Source: Cryptomeria japonica
Lineage: Eukaryota; Streptophyta; Pinopsida; Cupressales; Cupressaceae
Direction: 5' to 3'
Length of the DNA stretch: 64,000 nt
Assembly (NCBI RefSeq): GCF_030272615.1
Contig: NC_081407.1
Location: forward strand, 262,806,574-262,870,573
Below are positions 1 to 11,487 of this stretch, one piece after another. Position numbers and translations under genes: made by a program. The notes beneath the pieces are model-generated. The model saw only the letters and a program-made list of their open reading frames with translations, had not been told where the DNA came from and made no database searches. Every line of letters begins with the position of its first letter. The stretch's first letter is position 1.

Positions 1-250
1 AAAGGTTTACTTTGCCTTTTTTACCCTAACTCTTTTGACAAATAAATTTGAAGCGATTGCAGAGCCAAACAAGATTGTCTTGTTGTCAATTAGCGAATTA
101 TTTTGTGATTAGAGAAATTAAGTTGAATTGAAAGTTGCAGAGAGGCGAACTAGTGTGCATTTGGGCATTTCAACTGGGAAACGAAGCAATGCGTAAGAAA
201 CAAGGTATTTCTTTGAGTATACCACTTCTACTTCTAAATCTGTAGAGAGG

Positions 251-3200
251 TTGATGATCACTACTGAGCCTGAGGAAGCTCTAAAGGAAGATCAAATTAT
301 GTCTTATAATGCATTGTCGCAAGTCTCGAGTGGTGTTGTGGTCAAAGGTGACTTGTCCAGTTATATAGACTGCAAGATAGAATATTTAGGAACCCTACAC
401 ATTTATACCCAGTTGAAATCACTCTGTGATAAAAACTAGAAAGATTGAAACAAAATATGCTAGAGTTTTTGAAAAAGGCTTTCATAATGCCACCTACTTT
501 CTTGAAGATTTTGAGGAAGAACACATCAGAATCATTTTGAGTCGAGTCCACAGAGAGAACATGTATTTAGAAAGGACTCACACAATACATAGGGAAGCTA
601 TTCAAGTTGTCACTAGTTATTTCTCAATCGGTGAAATTCCTGTGCTAAGATGAATTTCAAAGGATACTATCTTCAAATTAACCGGTTCTATATCTGATAG
701 GCATTCTTTTTCTATCAACAATATCAAAGACCCTGCAGTGAAACTAGCAGTAATGGTGATAGGCTACCGAGTATTTTACTCTAGTAGACTTAATAGAGTT
801 CCATCTGCATCAATTCATGATTGTTGATAATGTAGATTATGATCTTTGTGAACCCATCAGAGGGCAATTATTTAAAATTTTGCAATCTATTTAGAAGGAC
901 AACACTCAAAAGTTCAAATATGGTCAGCTATTAGCTGGGTTATTTTTCCATTTCCAGAACTTCCTACCGAGAATTGGAGACATTGAATGGTCAAAAGACC
1001 TACTAGTCAATGCACAGATTAAGAAAAACATTAAGGTTGTGAAGAATACTTTTTCAGCTGCCTTGAATAAGTATTTTAATGAATTTTAGAAAAAGATGAG
1101 CATGAGAATGAGATTACCTAAAGGTGTGGTAAAACACTTTGAAAAAGACACAGTCTTCACTGTTACCATTGACTTTTGCTTGATGCAAGCAATTGAACCC
1201 AAAGAGGAAGAGATGGAAGATATGAGCTATGAGGTTAATTATGATTTACTGGTTGGCTATGCTAATACCCTGTTAGCATCGCCTAAAGATAAACAACAAG
1301 CAAAATTGGACATTGTGGCAGTCCAAGTTGTACCAACAAAAACTGGTACTATACCTGTAGCTAATGTGAAAGGAAATAAAAAGAAGTCTGATGAAAAGTC
1401 TCCTGTGATAAAGACCAAAAGGGTGACTCGGAGTGTCCTAACCAAAAAGGAACTGGCACCTAAAGTATATGTAAAAAAGGAGAGTGCACCAAAGAAGAGA
1501 AATCAAAAAATGAATTTGCAACTAGAGTCTGAAGGAAAAGACTCCGAAGAAGAACCAAAGAAGGAAAAAGCAACCAGCAGAACATCCAAGAAGGTAAAGG
1601 TAGTGCCGAAGGAAACTACACCTATTGATATAGCTACCTACAAACTTGACACAGTTTTTGAGAGAACAATGAAGACACTAGGAAGAAATAGGTTTGCCAA
1701 TGTCAAAGAATATTTTGATTCTTTCACTAAAGATAAGCAAAAGAAAGTCATTCAATGGGTAATCACTTATTTGGGTCATTACAATAGATTTCTACATGAC
1801 TTGGAAAAGGATATTTCAATCTCTTTGTATAATACTCTTTTAGATAAATGGGAGGAAGCTATTCAATTGGAAAAGAAGATTATTGATGAAATATTTGTAT
1901 AATATTTTCCCAATTTATCCTCGGATGGAATTAGTGCTTTAGTTGAGAGATACAAAGTATATTTTGATTTTAAAATGAGAATATTGAAGCTTCTTAATGC
2001 AAAAAGGGTAGTTATTGAGTCTGAGACACATAAGCTAGCCTATGTAATCAAAAAGAGGGAAGAACTCGTCCACTCTAGTAATAAGGATAATACTACAGAT
2101 GATGTTCCTCTACCGGAAATGGATGAAGAGGAGATTATTCAACCTGACATAGTCTATCCAATCAAGAAGAATGATGATTTCATTATTCTTGTTGATGAAG
2201 ATGTTCAAAACATAGTAGACCTATCTAGAGACAACACTACACTAGATATGGAGCCTCCTACAATTACTGAAGTACAAGTTACATTAGTTGATCAACCGGC
2301 TATTCAACTAAAAGTGGACAATGAACCGGCAATAGAACGACTAGAGAAACCCCAATCTCCACCGATCATTGAAAATACTCAAAAGGAGTCTATTGAGAAA
2401 GTTGTCACTCAGTTACCTAAAATGACAATAGAGAAGAATACATAGATCTATTATTAAGAGTGTACCTCCTAAACTGGCAAAGCAGAAACTACTTGAAGAT
2501 GATGATGATGATGATTCTTTAAGTATTTGAGGACCCATTGATATGAACACTTTGAGCGCGTCAGAAATTTTGAAGATTGCTAATGTTATGCAATCTAGAG
2601 CGCATAAGAAGAGACTGAAAGAGCAAAAGATTGAAGCAGAGACAATCTAGAATGCAGTAGAAATTTTGTCTGGTTTACTACTGCAAACAGTTGTTGCACA
2701 TCTTCCTACACCCATTAGCAAACTTGGTCAGTTAGTTGCAGATGCATCTAATCAAATCAAGGCACTTGAATATGCTACTCAAATGTCTGTTGAGAAGAGC
2801 CATAAGAAGAAATATGGAGATAAATTGGCAAAGACCATTGAAAGTGGCAAAATGGCTCTATCTCATAATGGAAGTCTGTTGAGAAAAGCTATTGAATCTG
2901 AAGGAAAGTATCTTGCCTTTACCTCCAATGTTTCTATATTTTATTCTAACATTTCTTAGAGTCAAGTTGAAACCGAGCAAGAAATGGAAAGGATATGCAA
3001 GGCATATGTCCCACTCCAGGACTCCATTCATGCCTTTAACCGATCTTTAGATGATCTGTATGACAGATTGAATAGGAATGATAATGAGAAGGATAAGAGA
3101 CTCTGATCTCTAAAAGAGCTCAAGAGTCTACTCACCTCATAGGTCGACATTCTTTAGAGAGCCTACTTCAATGTATAAGCTATTCTTGCTACTCCTGAAA

Positions 3201-3348
3201 CCTGCACACTGGACTCAATGGAAGAATTTCATTCCTAGCTGGTGTCTACATTTGAGTATACTGCTAACATACTGGAATCATGGGAAAATGCTTTATCACA
3301 GATGAAGCACAACTTAAATGACATTTTTATGAGATTAGCCAATGCATG
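251..3348 (+). pseudogene. E1 ORF2 relic (large accessory protein, function unknown)
   Basis: Broken reading frames run from about 251 to a stop near 3346. The longest open pieces are 1096-1902 and 1975-2445. Residues around 526-555 read I-R-I-I-L-S-R-V-H, matching the same block of the E2 ORF2 (I-R-I-V-L-S-R-V-H) and a decayed version in E3. The middle is lysine- and acid-rich low complexity with basic clusters; the last third is predicted helical. Several in-frame stops (for example near 651, 1900, 2443) show it is dead. The protein is not a recognised pol domain. The block order, an N-terminal helical domain followed by a charged linker and a coiled-coil end, is shared by all copies in the window. 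The start codon is not clear. Confidence 0.7.
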
Positions 3349-3479
3349 AACTTTTTTTTAAGTTGTTAATATATGTTGAACACTTTGATATAGATTTTCT
3401 ATATATATGTATATATTTTACTTTTTCATTTTGGCATTGTTGTCAAAGGGGAAGTAATAATATGTATGTGTGTTTTTGA

Positions 3480-3631
3480 AAATTTTGTATTTATGCATGC
3501 ATTAAGGGGGAGTATTGCATTAAGGGGTAGTATGAGTATATGTGTAAATTTGCTGTGTATGTACACTTAGCGGTATTTTATTACTCTAAAAAAATTCTAA
3601 GTGTTGCCATCAATGCCAAAAGGGGGAGATT
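3480..3631 (+). promoter_or_regulatory. Polypurine tract region of E1
   Basis: Several purine runs of the type AAGGGG(G)AG occur before the LTR, the last (about 3619-3630) touching the LTR start TGTTGG. A polypurine tract primes plus-strand DNA synthesis in LTR elements. Repetition of the motif within 150 bp is shared with E2, E4 and C2. Confidence 0.75.
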
Positions 3632-4736
3632 GTTGGCTTGATGATGATTGCAATGTATTCATCACTTGTTGTCATTGATGAAACACTCTCACACACATGT
3701 GATTACATTGACTACTGGTGTAACTTGAATTAGTTTACACTGTCAACCGATATGTTTAAGGTTTATCTCTAATTGATACTTTGTGTCAACCAGTATGTGC
3801 ATAAGAGACAACCTATGCCTACACTAATTCATCATCAAAATGAAGATGAAGATGAAGATGGAGATCAAGTGGAAGATTCTAGGACAATGGTTCACATTTT
3901 TTGTTCCAACCGGTATTGAATGTTCTAACTGGTATCTAATTTTGTGATGAGTTACTAGCACCAATTTCTTGGTAGTCATTTTTGTGATGAGTTTTGATCA
4001 CTTGTCTAGATACACTGCACCTAGAAAATTATGTTTTGATTTTCTTAGGCCGACATAAGATTTGAATGTCTATTTAAAGACATCTTAGTGAATCACTTAG
4101 AGAGGAGATTATGTGAATACTGATATTCATCAAGAGTAAAAGCTTTTGTTGAAGAGCAATAAGTGTTAAGATGAAGAGCAGTGTTGAATGTACTTAGAAG
4201 GATCTAATCAGGCAAGTATTGTGCTACTCAGAACGGATCAAACCATTCTTGTTGTTTTCTAATCATTACAATAGAATCAAATCCCCTAACCAGGTAAGCT
4301 CTAACAAGCTTCATTGTACAAATCCTCTAACAAGGTGATCCATTAGTTTGGATTCTCAAATCCTCCAACGAGGTTACTCCTAACAGGGTAGTACTCTTAA
4401 TAGGGTATAAGCTTCTAATCAAGCTTTGGGATCTCTAACAAGATTCGCTCCTAGCAGATCACTTTGTAGACCTTAACTGGTTAGTTATCTATTACTACAG
4501 ATAGTTAACTTGTGAGTTCCATCTCACCGTGGTTTTTACCTATTTGGGTTTTCCACGTATAAACACGTGTTATGGTGGATGCTTTACTTTTTGTGGATGC
4601 TGTTATATCATTTTGGATAACATGTATTTTTTTTAAATGCCTGGTTAAGTTCATCTATAGGTTAGTGTTTGAAGTAGTGTTTTTTTTGGTGTCATTGATT
4701 CACCCCCCCCCCCACTTAGTGCTTTTCAAGTCCATC
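3632..4736 (+). repeat. E1 3' LTR
   Basis: Starts TGTTGG directly after the polypurine tract and ends near 4736 (CCATCA). A C-run at 4702-4713, just inside the 3' end, corresponds to the G-rich U5 end seen in every copia LTR here. It carries the TTGTCATTGATG dyad about 40 bp from its start and repeated taacaaggt/ctctaac segments near 4290-4450. The end is set by where homology to the E5 gag begins on the other strand, so it is good to a few bases. Confidence 0.75.
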
Positions 4737-4900
4737 AAAAGTTCCTTCCTCCTAGATTGAACAAATGATAACCTCTCCTATAGGACAAGAATGAATTCCT
4801 TAGCATAATTCAATTCATCTTGTAGCTTTAAGTTCTTCAACCTTTCAGCATCATAATCTTCAAGTTTCATCTCAAGTTTCTTTTCCAAACCCATTTCCAT
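4737..4900 (-). pseudogene. E5 gag N-terminal fragment
   Basis: Read on the minus strand, an ATG at 4900 opens a coiled-coil start (M-E-M-G-L-E-K-K-L-E) closely matching the E3 gag (M-A-L-E-K-Q-L-E-M-A-L-E-D-Y). The match continues to about 4737, where the E1 LTR begins. It is the 5' end of a gag-like gene cut by the E1 insertion. The E5 PBS and LTR lie immediately upstream on the same strand. Confidence 0.75.
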
Positions 4901-4953
4901 GGATTCCAAATTCAGGATCCTTTTCAAGTTGTTAAACTTCCTCTGAGGCACAA

Positions 4954-4966
4954 GGCTCTGATACCA
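4954..4966 (-). other. E5 primer binding site (initiator tRNA-Met type)
   Basis: The minus strand reads TGGTATCAGAGCC two bases after the LTR end. This is the usual plant copia PBS complementary to the 3' end of initiator tRNA-Met. Confidence 0.9.
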
Positions 4967-4968
4967 AT

Positions 4969-5914
4969 TGTTGGAATCCAATAACACTAAGAGGGGGGTG
5001 GGGGGGGGGGGTGAATCAACGTTATACCAGAAAGTCCAATTTTAACCTTATTAAAACTTGCATACATAAACTGGTATACCACTGCATACAGAATTGAAAG
5101 AAATAAAGCAACCAATAATCCAATCACAAAAATGAGAACCATAACACACAAAATTATACGTGGAAAACCTCAAAGAGGAAAAACCACGGTGAGATTTGTG
5201 ACCCACAATATCAATCCACTAGCCATATGAAGATATATTACAAAATATAAGGGGCCTACACTTGCAGAAAGGCTTACAACCTAGAGCACACTGCTCAATC
5301 ACAAAAGGAGCCTCACTGACTACATATAAATCTAGACTACAATCTAGAGAGGCATTGAACTACAAAAGATAGCATCTTCTATGCTAGAATACAGTTACGG
5401 TTAAGCTCTATTTGTTTTGGCCTGAAACCCTAAACCCTTTATCGAAATAACCCTTACATAAATATCCTCACATACATAATCTCTCTGATATATTTCACAT
5501 CATATCACATCCAGATCTCCATTACATTTTCATTACCAAGATCATATCAAAATGATCTAATCCAATTGACCTATATACCCTATACAATGTATCATGCCTT
5601 ATGTCGGCTTACAAAGATAATTGCAATAACAATATACATGTCGACTAGATAACATAAATACATGAATATCAAAAACAATTGCCGATGCCAGCTCCAAGAG
5701 ATGTCAACCTTTAATACCGATAACCATATTCTAAACCATGTCGGCCTGCATTGCCGGTAACCAAAGAAATCCTTCTATTTGTTGGTACCGATGTAGTTTC
5801 TATGAAGTGTCTGCCAGTACACAACTGAACCAAAACATGAAGTTAGAACAAGATACCATGTTGCCATCAATGACAACATAGTGAAACCAACCAATTGAAT
5901 GTGAATTGCCAACA
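4969..5914 (-). repeat. E5 LTR, flanked by PBS/gag on one side and PPT/pol debris on the other
   Basis: On the minus strand it starts TGTTGGCAATTC at 5914 and ends ATTCCAACA at 4969 (946 bp), with terminal inverted repeats TGTTGG/CCAACA. It is the same family as the E3 LTR (TGTTGGCAATTG start). A long G tract at 4986-5012 sits at its 3' end. A PBS lies downstream of it, yet a polypurine run and a copia RNase H relic lie directly upstream. A normal 5' LTR has host DNA there. This arrangement fits LTR-LTR recombination between two elements, or a tandem pair sharing one LTR. Confidence 0.85.
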
Positions 5915-6205
5915 ATCTCTCCCTTTTTTATTGATGGAAACACTTGAAAAATAAGCATAGTAACACCAAAAGTTCTCTCCTAACATCAATATTTCTCCAT
6001 CCCTTTGACAGTAAAGGAAAAGGGCACAACAACACATAGCAGTCTCTATATCTTTCCTTTTGATAGTACTTTTCAACAACAAAAAATAAAACCACATATT
6101 CTACTACTCCCCCTAAGAGTAGCAACAACATCAATCCAGGAGACACACAATAAGCCTTGAATCTCCCCCTAGAAAGGTGTACCACATCTATGCATCTAGT
6201 TGGAT
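5915..6205 (-). other. 3' tail of a copia element with polypurine runs
   Basis: On the minus strand this is noncoding DNA between the RNase H relic and the LTR. GGGGGAG-type runs occur near 6110 and 6165 and an AAAAAAGGGAGAGAT run adjoins the LTR at 5915. The same tail organisation is seen at 8625-8899, 41198-41388 and 51124-51471. Confidence 0.7.
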
Positions 6206-6560
6206 AAAGGAAGGGAAATGACCCCTAGTTTCAACTTGAGATACTCAAAGGTATCCTTCACCAATTCTTTAGTAAAAATGTCTATAGTTGACCTATTCTT
6301 TTGTAGAAATATACTCCAACTTGACTTCCTTTTTTGTAACCTTCCCTCTTAAGAAATGATATCATATTTAGATATGTTTAGTTATTGAATACATTACTAG
6401 ATTAATTAAAATATTTATGATACTAGTATTATCACACATGATGGGAATAAATTAATCATATAGTACTTTGATATATTGAAGAGTTTGTTTCATCCACATA
6501 ACTTGAGTGCAACAAGATGTTGTTGCAATGTATTTAGCTTCTATAATAAATAGTGATACC
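6206..6560 (-). pseudogene. Ty1/copia RNase H C-terminal relic
   Basis: The minus strand, read across frame breaks, gives E-A-K-Y-I-A, then M-C-D-N-T-S-I, then Y-H-F-L-R, K-E-V-K-L-E-Y-I, and D-I-F-T-K-E-L-V-K. These are the ordered C-terminal signatures of plant copia RNase H, parallel to C2 (51472-52251). Several stops and at least two frameshifts are present. No RT is seen further right, so the rest of pol has been lost or has decayed beyond recognition. Confidence 0.75.
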
Positions 6561-7683
6561 AAATCCCGCTTCTTACTTAACCAAGAGACCAGCCTATTCT
6601 CTTGATCATGAAATTATCCTTGAACATCTTTATCAAGTGACCAACATCATGGAAAACATCTTTGACATCTATCACAATCCCAACACACAATTTCATATAA
6701 TGCATCACCTTCAAAGATCTTCACAAACTGACTTTTAGACATGTGTAGTGTCAAATGTGTTTGCACATCAATTAAATTTGTTTCTCATTAATTCACACAC
6801 AATCTTATGCACAAATCAGACATCCACACTCCTTAAATATAAGGTATATCATCAAAAACCTAGTGAAGGGTCAACCACAACTAGAATAAACATTATTACA
6901 CAAAATAAGCCACTTGGACAAAAAAATACTTTAGGAGGTCCACTCCAAGAGATAGAGAGGACCCAAATACATCATCAAAAAAACCTTCCTAGATGAAACT
7001 AATGATCCAAACATGCTAACACATCCTCTAGAGTGGCCACAAAATGAAATATGTAGATAAGAAATAGAACTCATTAATTAGTTGGTCAAAAAAACATTTT
7101 CTAAAGGAAACTATTCCACACAGATCTTCAAACACCATGGTGAGACCCATAAAAATATTCTAACTCATTCTCTAATGTATATCCAGACCAAAGAGCATGA
7201 TCCAAACAAGATAATCCAATTGGACACACTGAACCATAACACAACTGAATATTAAATACTCTTTCTTGCATATTGCCAGAACCAACACCAAAACCTCAAA
7301 CTCAACTAAAAGACCAAACATAAGACCAAATAGGAACATATCTAGACTAGAATCCATCTAAACAACCACTTTTGACATCAATGATAACCATATAAACTCA
7401 TATTTCCAATTGTAAAGTGGAAAATTGAACCCTAGTGATTCCCCACCTAGGAGAGAGAAAGGAAATCACTAGGATTATTTTCACTTGGGAGATACTTTAC
7501 ACTCAAAAGAGGGGTTTGAATCCAATAGATCCAAATCCAAGGGAGGAAAGGATGTGAATTCCAAGTGGATTGCAAGGGTTGAAATGTGTTTTTCCCTCTT
7601 TTGTAAATAGGAAAGTTGACTTGTTGACTATGTAGAATAAAGAGATAAATTGAGTGAAATGAGGAGCTACCGGTTCAGGATTA
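6561..7683. other. Unassigned AT-rich repeat debris
   Basis: No coherent coding sequence, LTR end or RNA gene is recognisable. Short open frames on both strands lack family motifs. The order of neighbouring fragments suggests decayed retroelement interior. Confidence 0.5.
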
Positions 7684-8624
7684 TGTTGTAACTTCAGATA
7701 TGAGATAGTTAGGCTGATATGGATCTTCCCTATAAATTTGGAGAAAATTCATTGAGATTGTGGTGACAGTGTACATGGTCCTCCACAAAATCCGCGAAAT
7801 AAAAAGGGTTCTTCTGTCTCTGCAAATAAAGCCCAAACCTGCAATTGCAGCTACGCACCTACAACCTACACACAAAAAAGAAAGGGAGAAAGGTTGTGTA
7901 TAGGGGTTTGCCTTAGTCAAACCCCGGTTGAGGAATCAACCTTTAAAGAAAGTAATTGCAAATGCTTGAATGTAAACAATGGAAATGTATACCGTGTAGA
8001 TCTGCAATTTGTCGATCATGATTGCTTTTCTTCTTGAATGTAATCACTATTGCTGCATGAAATGGAATGTAACATGAAAAAACCCTAACACACACACATG
8101 CTTACAAATTAATGTTTTAATGTTGGTCCAATGGATGAATAATGAAGAAAGAAGACTTGATGAATGCTTGAAGACTTGAATACTTGATGATGATAATGAA
8201 GACCTTCCACCTGAATTCCTTGTCCTTACAAATGAGAAGACCAATTCCCTTTTATACATGCCTCAAAAGATTAATTCATCTCACCAAAGGCTAACATCAG
8301 GGAGATTTGGGATCCCGAAGTGCAAATAGGGCCAAAGGGACCTATCTTGGGGCTACCCTAAGAGGGTGGGATAGGGGTGCCACACACCAGTCCAAGGGGG
8401 ACGCCCCTGTCTTAGGGGGGATAGGGGTACCACACCCCTATTCTGCCCTATCTTGGGGCCTGAATAGGGTCCTGAGGCTATCTCAGGGCTCATACATGAA
8501 GGGGTCAAGGGGTGAAAATGCAGAAAGAGGTCTTGGTCAGAAAGGAGGGTGTCTTTGCCAAGGTGAGGACTTCAAATGTGATTAAAATTGTAGAAGGCAC
8601 AATTTTATGACACTACACCAACAA
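7684..8624 (-). repeat. Probable copia-type LTR (left end uncertain)
   Basis: The right end is clear: the minus strand reads GGGGGAGAT then TGTTGGTGTAG at 8624, a polypurine tract followed by an LTR start as in E2 and E4. The left end is placed at a TGTTG near 7684 only because it would give a CAACA terminus and an LTR of about 940 bp. No PBS follows it, so the left boundary is weak. Confidence 0.5.
8305..8500. repeat. GC-rich internal repeat in LTR-like DNA
   Basis: Two copies of a block reading ggataggggtRccacac (near 8370 and 8419), separated by other G- and C-runs, stand out from the AT-rich surroundings. An open frame of 92 codons crosses it but looks like a composition effect. Confidence 0.5.
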
Positions 8625-8899
8625 TCTCCCCCTTTGTCATTGATGGAAATACTTGAACATATTTTATCATCTTTCACCCTAACAAAAAGACCTCTCCCCC
8701 TTTGACATGAAAGACAAAGGACACAACACAATATATTGATCATCCAACACATAGTCCACTACTCCCACTAGGAGTAGAAACATCATCAATCCAAGAGATA
8801 AGGGATAAGCTCTAAAACTCCCCCTAGAAATATTCACCTTTATTATGGATCTAGTTAGAGAAAGGAGGGGCAATAACCCCAAGTTTCTATCTAAAATAT
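8625..8899 (-). other. Copia 3' tail with repeated polypurine motifs
   Basis: Runs of cctcccc/ctccccc at about 8626, 8694 and 8820 (GGGGGAG on the minus strand) match the tail at 5915-6240, including a shared aactaga/gggg(t)cat block near 8850-8880. The fragment stops where the TGTA-type LTR begins at 8900, which suggests that LTR inserted here. Confidence 0.6.
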
Positions 8900-10515
8900 T
8901 GTAGAGTCGTAAATTGTACAACCTTAATTGGGTGGTACAATTCCACGCTTAGGTTTAGCATCCGCCTTAGTGTGTTTTCATATTGCATTTTAAATTCACT
9001 TTATGCATTTAATTAAATCTAAAGTCTTCTTTTATCCCTTCACACATCATAAAATTGGGCCCTTAATCCTAAGTGTGCCCCTTTTTATTTTATTCTTTTA
9101 ATTAATTAATTCACCAAAAGCCCTAATTATGTCCTATTTCAACCTTCAAGGCCCGATTTCGCATATCAAAACATCTCAAATCATCACATCCTACTAGGAA
9201 TCACCTTATAATCACAATATCTCACATCCCTAAAAATTTGGGAAAAAAGTTGGTCTAATCGATGTGATTCACATCAGTCCCTACTTTTTCTCCCTGAATT
9301 TTGGGACCATGTTTTGGTGGTATTATAATGTTTAAATCTGACTTGGTGCGAAATTATATCATTTCTAGGTCGGCCTATGATCAAAAATAAAGTTAGGGTT
9401 TCATACATGTAGCCTTTCCTTTCCTCATTTGAGGGATCCATCTACAAGAAATCTTGAAGGAGCCTCTTATGAAGTGAAAGTGCAAGTTTATGTGAAGTCC
9501 TCAATCAGAAAATCAAGCATCTATCAAGTCTACATCAACCATTTTCATCACCAATTAGATCTTTGAAGATATTGAAGAATAATAGGATATCACTGAATGT
9601 TGATTGACTTGTACCTCTCTCTTAGGGTTTGGTATGGTTGCATGTTATTTTCATATCTTTGTATGAGCTTCATAACAATCATTTTCAAATTTACATTCAT
9701 GTTTTAGATCCCTTATTGCATTTGTGATTTGAAGTATTTACATTCATTTAGGGTTTACTCTCAAGCATAGGGTAGAGCTCTAGATTTACTTTCTTGTTCA
9801 TTTAAGATCTTGCACACACATTTTCGGTACATCATTAGATATTTATGGAGGTGGAAATCACCAAAAAAAGGGGTTTGATTAAGATAAAACTCCATATAGC
9901 CACCCAAACACCATTTTTCCAAGTTGTAAGTGTAGGTACAAAAATTTGATGGACGCACGATCTTCGAAACTGATAGAACATGCAGGTGTAGACCCAAGGC
10001 CAAAAACTGTTATCAGTCTTCAGGGACCAAGGTGTGGTACCTTAGTTCAGGACCAAGTCATGGTTCCCTAGTCCTCTTTGTTTTTTAGTTTTTTGTGGCA
10101 ATTTGATAGTGTAGGGTCTCAGACAACAAATTCCACAATACAACTCCGTACAGTATCAAGGACCAAGGCATGGTGCCCTAGTCCTTCTCAGTCAAGCCAA
10201 AATTTCAGTGGCAAGTGCACATCTAAATTCCCCTCCTTGCTCTGTATTCAGTGTCTCAGTTTCAGATCTAGAATTTTTTAGTGTTTTCAGTTTACATTTG
10301 AATCTTTGTTTATCTCCTAGCATAGTTGATCATTGCCTTGCATTTTCCACATTTCCTCTCATTGCATCGAAGGAATAGAAACCCTAAAGATATTCCTTGA
10401 CTCTCTTTCACAAGAAGTAGTCAAAGTGAATCATCTCCTTAGGCCCTTTCATATTCCAATTTGTGGAGGAAAGTGGGGTTAGGTCCTAAACCACTTGATC
10501 CCATTTTTTCCCTAA
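8900..10515 (+). repeat. TGTA-type LTR (solo or truncated gypsy-like LTR)
   Basis: Starts TGTAGAGTCGTAAATTGTAC and runs in parallel with the LTR of the 28562-37257 element (shared aaattgtac, gggccc, tgtgcccctttt, cctcatatga-type and tggctat-ggaggtggaaatcacc blocks). It is closest to the partial LTR at 47478. The right end is near the ttttttccc block at about 10505-10515. No polyprotein is attached and no clean target duplication was found. Confidence 0.65.
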
Positions 10516-10980
10516 ACGTACTACCCGCAACATATCTATATCCTCCTATGAGAGACATGAAATATGACTTCATAGATTCCAATAGTTCTATCACATGTAA
10601 AATAATACATCTCTAAAGCATCAATTAGTAAATTTAAAGGGAAATCATGAATCCCTATCTAATCAAAGAATTCAAACAAACAGACAATGACATAACACAA
10701 TCAAATCAAAACAGGAATTATAAAGTAATTCAATCAAACCTCTCTACTCCATGACTGCATATAACTTCCATTGTTCTTCTCCTCTCTATGGTATGATGGC
10801 TCTCAGATATTGCATTGGCAACCTGCAATTGACACAAAGATTCAAAGTTCATGATTGTTGAAAATGGAGATTGAATGCTCAATTTATAGATTTTTGGAGA
10901 AGACTGATTGAAAGGTGAAACAAATTGATCAAGAGGTGGAACTCAGGTGAGCTCACATGAAAATTGATGGTTGAACTTGC
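10516..10980. other. Unassigned DNA left of the giant gypsy element
   Basis: I see no gene, LTR terminus or RNA gene in these 465 bp. It should be the original left flank of the giant element, with 38964 onward as the right flank. Confidence 0.4.
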
Positions 10981-11487
10981 TATCACTGATTAAAATTGGG
11001 TTTCTCTTTTCCCATGATTGGCTATGGTATGTTGAAAATTTTCGAGTAGGGCGTAATTCCGGGTGCTTCAACTTTGTTCTAGACCTTAAGGGTTTAAGGG
11101 ATTTTGATTTTAGATCCTATCTTATTTGTTTTAAACCCTCTGGTTTCTAATCTGTCGTTACTTTATTCACTTAAGTTATGGGTTGTGGGGTCGTAGGAAG
11201 TGTCCCCCCTTGTTATTTGCCTAGGTGGTTATGTTGATCAATTGAAAAATTTTATGCCTTGTATGTTTTTCTTCTAAAGTTGGCGGGCCCAGTAACTAGT
11301 GCACATCTCGCGGATGGATCCACGGCTAGTGTTATTTCACTAGGCGAAGTTGCGTGTAGTTTGAACCCCGCGAAATAGCGAAAACCGCATGGCACACCAC
11401 ATAGATGATCCAGCTGGTTGTTGATAGCGCGTAAAATGGCGGCACGTGGCACAAATCACAACAGTCAGCAGGTCAGGATTAAAGGCC

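Larger units (their letters stand above)
1..4736 (+). mobile_element. E1: 3' part of a non-autonomous copia-type element (ORF2 relic plus 3' LTR)
   Basis: The left part of this element lies outside the window. What remains is the spacer before ORF2, a decayed ORF2, a tail with polypurine runs and one LTR at 3632-4736. It resembles E2, E3 and E4: same ORF2 block order, same GGGGGAG tail, same TGTTGG LTR start. No protease, integrase, RT or RNase H coding is visible between ORF2 and the LTR. Its right end abuts a gag fragment on the opposite strand whose homology starts exactly where the LTR stops, so E1 probably inserted into E5. The left half of E5 would then lie outside the window. Confidence 0.8.

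Noticed and set aside
1096-1902. A host nuclear protein gene (lysine-rich, 268 codons).
   Set aside because: It aligns in position and block order with the ORF2 of E2-E4 and is followed by a polypurine tract and LTR.
5867-6185. Two overlapping minus-strand frames of 76 and 85 codons.
   Set aside because: They lie in the copia 3' tail with polypurine runs and carry no motif.
8307-8585. A 92-codon frame in GC-rich DNA.
   Set aside because: The GC-rich repeat lowers stop frequency; no start context or domain.
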